Part shown: positions 5,328 to 9,214 of the stretch, in pieces
How positions within the stretch are numbered: the first letter of the stretch is position 1
Layout of the letters: each line of letters opens with the position of its first letter
Source: DAOMNN01 sp035443825
GTDB taxonomy: Bacteria > Pseudomonadota > Gammaproteobacteria > Burkholderiales > Rhodocyclaceae
Length of the DNA: 9,214 nucleotides
NCBI GenBank assembly: GCA_035443825.1
Contig: DAOMNN010000104.1
Location: forward strand, 1-9,214
Direction of reading: 5' to 3'
Made by a program: the position numbers and the translations under genes
Notes under the pieces: generated by a model
What the model saw: only the letters and a program-made list of their open reading frames with translations
Told to the model about the DNA's origin: nothing
Databases searched by the model: none

Positions 5328-6516
5328 AATTCCCTATGGGGCCTACTGGAGCACGCCGTTCGCGCGTTGGCAGGGGAGCTTTGCCAACCTGCACAGCATC
5401 CGTTTCGCGGCGCATGTCGCGCGTGCGGAGCTTGACCGGCGCGGCATCGACCCGACGATCTTCGATTATGGCGCTCTCGGATTTTCCGTGCCGCAGCCGA
5501 ATGCCTTCTATGGACTACCGTGGTTGATGGGCATGATCGGTGCCGGGCAGGCGGGCGGCCCGACGCTGATGCAGGCCTGCGCGACCGGGGTGCGCACGCT
5601 GCTCGCGGCGGCCCAGGAGATCGAGGCCGGCATTGCCCACACGGCCCTTGCGATCAATTGCGATCGTACCTCCAACGGACCCCACATCTATTACCCGAAC
5701 CCGCGCGGTCCGGGCGGTACCGGCGTGTCCGAGGACTGGGTCATGGAGAATTTCGGCTGCGATCCGCTCGGCCCGCATTCGATGCTCCAGACCGCGGAGA
5801 ACGTCACCGCACGGCATGACATCAGCACCGCGCAACAACACGAGGTCGTGCTGCGCCGCGAGGCGCAGTATCGCGACGCGCTCGCCAACGATTCGGCGTT
5901 TCTGCGGCGCTTCATGACCCTGCCGTTCGAAGTGCCGCGCCCGGATTTCCGCAAGGTCGCTGCAAGCCTGGAAGGCGACGAGGGCGTGTCACGATCGACG
6001 CCCGAGGGGCTGGCGCAACTCAAGCCGGTCATGGAGGGCGGAACGGTGACATTCGGTGCCCAGACGCATCCGGCCGACGGCAATGCCGCCATCGTCGTGA
6101 CCACGCGTGAGAACGCGCGTGCGCTTTCGTCCGATCCGAGCATCGCGGTGCGACTGCACGGCTTCGGCCTTGCCCGGGCCGAACTGGCGTTCATGCCGGA
6201 GGCGACCGCGCCTGCAGCGCAGCGCGCATTGACCCAGGCGGGACGCGCCATCGCACAGATGACCGCGATCAAGACCCACAATCCCTTTGCCGCCAACGAC
6301 ATCGTGTTTGCGCGCCAGACGGGGGCCGATGTGATGACGATGAACAATTACGGCAGCTCGCTGGTGTGGGGACATCCCCAGGCGCCGATGGGCACGCGCG
6401 GAATCATCGAGTTGATCGAGGAACTGGCCCTGCGCGGAGGCGGATTCGGCCTGTTTGCGGGCTGCGCCGCGGGCGATACCGCGATGGCGGTGGTACTGGA
6501 AGTATGCGACGCCTAG
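5311..6516 (+). CDS. Thiolase-family protein (SCP-x/lipid-transfer-like, divergent)
   Basis: 401 residues, about thiolase length. Thiolases cleave a beta-ketoacyl-CoA with CoA to an acyl-CoA plus acetyl-CoA, or the reverse. The nucleophilic Cys90 lies in MQACATGVRTLLAA, the catalytic His355 in VWGHPQAPMGTRG, and the second Cys385 in GGGFGLFAGCAAGD, so the Cys-His-Cys machinery is intact. The usual NEAF region is replaced by THNPFAAND (322-330), which recalls the HDCF variant of SCP-x thiolases. The usual GGAIALGHP is GSSLVWGHP. This places it among poorly characterised thiolases rather than with the acetoacetyl-CoA enzymes. ATG 5311 has AGGAGG 11 nt upstream and lies inside the end of gntR. 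The following ligase and HyuA-like genes suggest the substrate is a beta-ketoacyl-CoA made by carboxylating a ketone. Many SCP-x-type thiolases need a small DUF35 OB-fold partner; none is seen in this window. Confidence 0.87.
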   Translation: MSYKAEIPYGAYWSTPFARWQGSFANLHSIRFAAHVARAELDRRGIDPTIFDYGALGFSVPQPNAFYGLPWLMGMIGAGQAGGPTLMQACATGVRTLLAAAQEIEAGIAHTALAINCDRTSNGPHIYYPNPRGPGGTGVSEDWVMENFGCDPLGPHSMLQTAENVTARHDISTAQQHEVVLRREAQYRDALANDSAFLRRFMTLPFEVPRPDFRKVAASLEGDEGVSRSTPEGLAQLKPVMEGGTVTFGAQTHPADGNAAIVVTTRENARALSSDPSIAVRLHGFGLARAELAFMPEATAPAAQRALTQAGRAIAQMTAIKTHNPFAANDIVFARQTGADVMTMNNYGSSLVWGHPQAPMGTRGIIELIEELALRGGGFGLFAGCAAGDTAMAVVLEVCDA

Positions 6517-6652
6517 GCGTCACCTGAGCGCGACGACGACAGAGGCGCCCGAAGCGCCCGAAGCAGGACACGACCCCGACCGGCCGATTCAAAACCGCGT
6601 CGACACAAGAAGCGCATCGAGCGCTCGTGACGGAACAGGAGGAGGTGGTGGG

Positions 6653-8203
6653 ATGGAGTTATCCGAATGGATAGACCGTCATGCCGGGCTGACGCCCGAG
6701 CGGACGGCCATCCGCTTTCCGGGGCGCGATCTGAACTATGGCGCGCTGCGGGGCTTGATTCGACTGCTCGCATGCGCGCTTGCCGCGCACGGCGTGGAAC
6801 GTGGGCGGACAGTGGCTTACCTGGGATTCAACAGTCCGGAGATGCTCGCGCTGTTTTTTGCATGCGCGCGCCTGGGGGCCTTGTTCATGCCGCTGAACTG
6901 GCGGCTCACGGCCTCCGAACACCGACAGATGCTCGAGGACTGTCCGCCGGCGGTGTTGCTGGTGCAGGCACCCTTCATGGCGCAATGCGATTCCTTGCGC
7001 GAGTCTCTCAAGCAGATCGACTGGGTGGCCTTCGGTGGCACGCCGCTGCAGGGCTGGCTTTCCTACGACGAGTTTCTCGCCCGGGGAAGCTCGCCCGCTG
7101 CGCCCGATCCGCTTATCGGGCCGGACACGCCCGTGCTGATCTGCTACACGTCCGGTTCGACCGGCAAACCCAAAGGGGTCGTGCTCACGCAGGACGCACT
7201 GGTTTGGAATGCCGCGAACAGCGCGGACATGCACGACCTGAAGCCGGACGATCGCATCCTGACCACCTTGCCGCTGTTTCACGTCGGCGGCCTCAACAAC
7301 CAGACCACGCCGGGTCTCATGGCCGGCTGCATGGTGGTGCTGCATGCGAAGTTCGATCCGGACGCCACTTTCGATGCGATCGAGCGCGAGCGCATCACAC
7401 TCACCGTCCTGGTGCCGGCACAGCTCGACATGCTTATCGCACATCCACGCTGGGAAAGCGCCGATCTGTCGAGCCTGCGCATGATCACGACCGGCTCGAC
7501 GATTGTCCCGGAAAGGCTCATCCAGCAGGTGAACGACCGGGGCATACCGCTGATCCAGGTGTATGGGTCCACCGAGACCTGTCCGATCGCGGTCTATCTG
7601 AAGGCGCAGGACGCGCGGCGCAAGGCGGGCTCGACCGGAAAGGCAGCGGTGCACTGCGCCTTGCGTGTGGTCGACGAGTCCGGCAAGGACGTCAGACAGG
7701 GCATCACTGGCGAAATCCTGGTGCGCGGTCCCAACCTGATGAGCGGCTACTGGAACGATCCCGAATCCACTGCGGCCGCGCTCGTCGATGGCTGGTTCCA
7801 CACCGGGGACATGGGTCATCAGGACGGCGAGGGCTATCTCTATGTCGACGGGCGCAAGAAGGATCTGATCATCTCGGGCGGCGAGAACATCTATCCGGCG
7901 GAGATCGAGAACGTGCTGATCGAATGTCCCGACATCGTCGAGGTATCGGTGGTGGGTCGCGCCGACGATCGTTGGGGGGAGATCGTCGTCGCAGTGGTAG
8001 TGATCCGCAGCGGTGCGAATCTCACCTCCGAAGCGGTGATCGGGCTGCTGGAGGGGCGGATTGCGCGCTTCAAGTATCCCAAGGAAGTCGTGTTCGTCGA
8101 GGAACTGCCGCGAACGGCCCTGGGGAAGGTGCGCAAGGAGGACGTGCGGCGCATGGTCGAGAGCCACATAAGCTCGGGCTTCGGCTTCGAGGTCACGGAC
8201 TGA
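6653..8203 (+). CDS. AMP-forming acyl-CoA synthetase (possible beta-keto-acid-CoA ligase)
   Basis: 516 residues, a complete adenylate-forming enzyme (ANL superfamily). It activates a carboxylic acid with ATP to an acyl-AMP, then to the acyl-CoA. Motifs in order: P-loop YTSGSTGKPKG (165-175), QVYGSTET (302-309), WFHTGDMG (381-388), the hinge region GRKKDLIISGGENIYPAEIE (400-419), and the catalytic Lys492 in RTALGKVRK. The ATG at 6653 has a very strong AGGAGGAGG with a 7-nt spacer. The frame stays open upstream to 6455, but that part overlaps the thiolase and is low-complexity, so it is not used. A 136-nt gap separates it from the thiolase; the only thing seen there is a 9-nt tandem duplication (gcgcccgaa twice, 6545-6562). 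By context the likely substrate is a beta-keto acid such as benzoylacetate or a relative; a fatty or aromatic acid is possible, since motifs do not give specificity. Confidence 0.9.
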   Translation: MELSEWIDRHAGLTPERTAIRFPGRDLNYGALRGLIRLLACALAAHGVERGRTVAYLGFNSPEMLALFFACARLGALFMPLNWRLTASEHRQMLEDCPPAVLLVQAPFMAQCDSLRESLKQIDWVAFGGTPLQGWLSYDEFLARGSSPAAPDPLIGPDTPVLICYTSGSTGKPKGVVLTQDALVWNAANSADMHDLKPDDRILTTLPLFHVGGLNNQTTPGLMAGCMVVLHAKFDPDATFDAIERERITLTVLVPAQLDMLIAHPRWESADLSSLRMITTGSTIVPERLIQQVNDRGIPLIQVYGSTETCPIAVYLKAQDARRKAGSTGKAAVHCALRVVDESGKDVRQGITGEILVRGPNLMSGYWNDPESTAAALVDGWFHTGDMGHQDGEGYLYVDGRKKDLIISGGENIYPAEIENVLIECPDIVEVSVVGRADDRWGEIVVAVVVIRSGANLTSEAVIGLLEGRIARFKYPKEVVFVEELPRTALGKVRKEDVRRMVESHISSGFGFEVTD

Positions 8204-8270
8204 ATGACAAGCGACGGCCGCTGCACGGGCGGCACGTCGACAACAGGAACATGTTGATGGAGTACATGCA

Positions 8271-9214
8271 ATGGCGCTGAAAATCGGTATCGACGTCGGC
8301 GGCACCTTCACCGACTTCGTCGTCACGCGCGAAGGCGCCGAGCCGGCGATCTTCAAGTCGCTGTCGACCCCCTCCGATCCGTCCATCGCGGTGGTCAACG
8401 GACTTACGGACATCGCCGCAAGCATGAATCCGCCGATGTCTCTGGAGGCGTTCGCGGCCACGATCGACACGATCGTGCACGGCACGACGGTCACGACCAA
8501 CGCGACGCTCACGCGCACCGGCGCGAAATGCGGCCTGCTCACCACCGAGGGGGTGCGCGATGCGCTGGAGATGCGCCGGGGGATCCGCGAGGAGCAATAC
8601 AACAATCGCTACACCAATGTGACTCCGCTGGTGCCACGCTACCTGCGTGCGGGGGTCAAGGGCCGTCTCGACCGTGAGGGTGCTGAACTTGCGCCACTGG
8701 ATATGGACGAGGTCGGTGCGGCGATCGAGCTTTTCCGTCGCGAAGGTGTCGAGGCGGTCGCGATCTGCTTCATGAATTCGTTCGCCAACCCCGCTCACGA
8801 GCAGGCTGCGGCAGAACGGGTGCGGCGCGAACTGCCGGGCGCCTACCTGTCGGTGTCGACCGATCTCCTGCCATCGATTCGCTTCTACGAACGTGTCAGT
8901 ACCACGGTGCTCAACGCCTATGTCGGGCCAAAGCTGAACCATTATCTCGATCAGCTCGTGGGACGCCTCAAGGGCATAGGCTTCGGCGGGCTGCTGCTCA
9001 TCATGCAGTCCAACGGCGGCGTGATCTCGCCCCAGCTCGCGCGCGACAAGGCGGCCCTGACCCTGCTTTCGGGCCCGGCCGGCGGCCCCGGGGCGGGACT
9101 GTTCTATGTGCGCACCCACGGGCAGAACAAGTGCATCACGACTGACATGGGCGGCACCAGCTTCGAGGCCTCGGTCGCGGTCGATGCGCCGATGATCAAG
9201 AACGACGGCGAGAT
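8271..9214 (+). CDS. HyuA-like ATPase subunit (acetophenone carboxylase / hydantoinase / 5-oxoprolinase family), 3' end missing
   Basis: The first 314 residues of a protein that in this family usually runs to about 650-720. The N-terminal Hydant_A_N region has the ASKHA-type phosphate loop DVGGTFTD (8-15), then HGTTVTTNATLTRTGAK (70-86) and GLLTTEGVRDALEMRRGIREEQYNNRY (88-114). The main hydantoinase A domain begins near residue 200 with SIRFYERVSTTVLNAYVGP, SGPAGGPGAG (267-276) and the second phosphate motif TDMGGTSFE (291-299). These enzymes use ATP to phosphorylate a carbonyl or amide oxygen and work with a HyuB-type partner, either hydrolysing cyclic amides or carboxylating ketones (acetophenone carboxylase). 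GGAG lies 8 nt before ATG 8271; the gap from the ligase is 67 nt. The ligase and thiolase upstream favour a ketone carboxylase over a hydantoinase. The partner subunits would be downstream of the window. Confidence 0.85.
   Translation, partial: MALKIGIDVGGTFTDFVVTREGAEPAIFKSLSTPSDPSIAVVNGLTDIAASMNPPMSLEAFAATIDTIVHGTTVTTNATLTRTGAKCGLLTTEGVRDALEMRRGIREEQYNNRYTNVTPLVPRYLRAGVKGRLDREGAELAPLDMDEVGAAIELFRREGVEAVAICFMNSFANPAHEQAAAERVRRELPGAYLSVSTDLLPSIRFYERVSTTVLNAYVGPKLNHYLDQLVGRLKGIGFGGLLLIMQSNGGVISPQLARDKAALTLLSGPAGGPGAGLFYVRTHGQNKCITTDMGGTSFEASVAVDAPMIKNDGE

Noticed and set aside
6545..6562. Tandem 9-nt duplication gcgcccgaa in the thiolase-ligase gap
   Set aside because: Only two copies in GC-rich DNA; no link to a promoter, operator or array could be made.
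6455..6652. N-terminal extension of the acyl-CoA ligase
   Set aside because: It overlaps the thiolase end and encodes low-complexity Glu/Ala/Pro/Gly sequence; the ATG at 6653 has a very strong ribosome-binding site and gives a normal family N-terminus.
6659..8605. A 648-codon open frame on the minus strand opposite the ligase and HyuA genes
   Set aside because: It is a shadow of high-GC coding sequence. The + strand frames carry full adenylate-forming and HyuA motifs; the minus translation is rich in His/Arg/Ala with no recognisable domain.
1..9214. tRNA, rRNA, CRISPR array or insertion sequence
   Set aside because: None was recognised: nearly all bases are in coding frames, no spaced direct repeats were seen, and no transposase frame is present.

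Overview
The window is visibly GC-rich, with strong G/C third-position bias, tightly packed genes and long spurious antisense frames. Gene content (a DUF1840 protein next to a hypoxanthine phosphoribosyltransferase, a Bcr/CflA exporter, homogentisate-type ring-cleavage enzymes, and a hydantoinase/oxoprolinase-type protein with an acyl-CoA ligase and a thiolase) suggests a betaproteobacterium. A member of the Azoarcus/Thauera/Aromatoleum group (Rhodocyclales) is a reasonable guess, but this rests on gene content and not on a search.

Left block (1-2017, + strand): the tail of an operon with 4-nt stop/start overlaps. It holds a VOC-superfamily protein (5' end cut by the window), a fumarylacetoacetate hydrolase and a maleylacetoacetate isomerase of the zeta-GST type. 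The last two are the final steps of homogentisate (tyrosine/phenylalanine) catabolism, giving fumarate and acetoacetate. The block ends in a 293-bp gap with a GC hairpin and a large imperfect palindrome of the dispersed intergenic-repeat kind.

Middle block (2311-4458): a Bcr/CflA-family MFS drug exporter on the + strand converges on a two-gene minus-strand unit, hpt (purine salvage) followed by a DUF1840 protein.

Right block (4608 to the window end, + strand): an operon divergent from hpt. It begins with a GntR/FCD regulator with a TTG start behind a strong Shine-Dalgarno. The regulator overlaps a divergent thiolase, followed by an AMP-forming acyl-CoA ligase and the N-terminal 314 residues of a HyuA-like (acetophenone carboxylase / hydantoinase / 5-oxoprolinase) subunit that runs off the window. 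Read in reverse order, these enzymes make a coherent ketone-degradation route: ATP-dependent carboxylation of a ketone to a beta-keto acid, CoA activation, then thiolytic cleavage. This parallels the acetophenone carboxylase / benzoylacetate-CoA ligase / thiolase logic known from Aromatoleum. The actual substrate cannot be read from the sequence. This operon is the most interesting part of the window.
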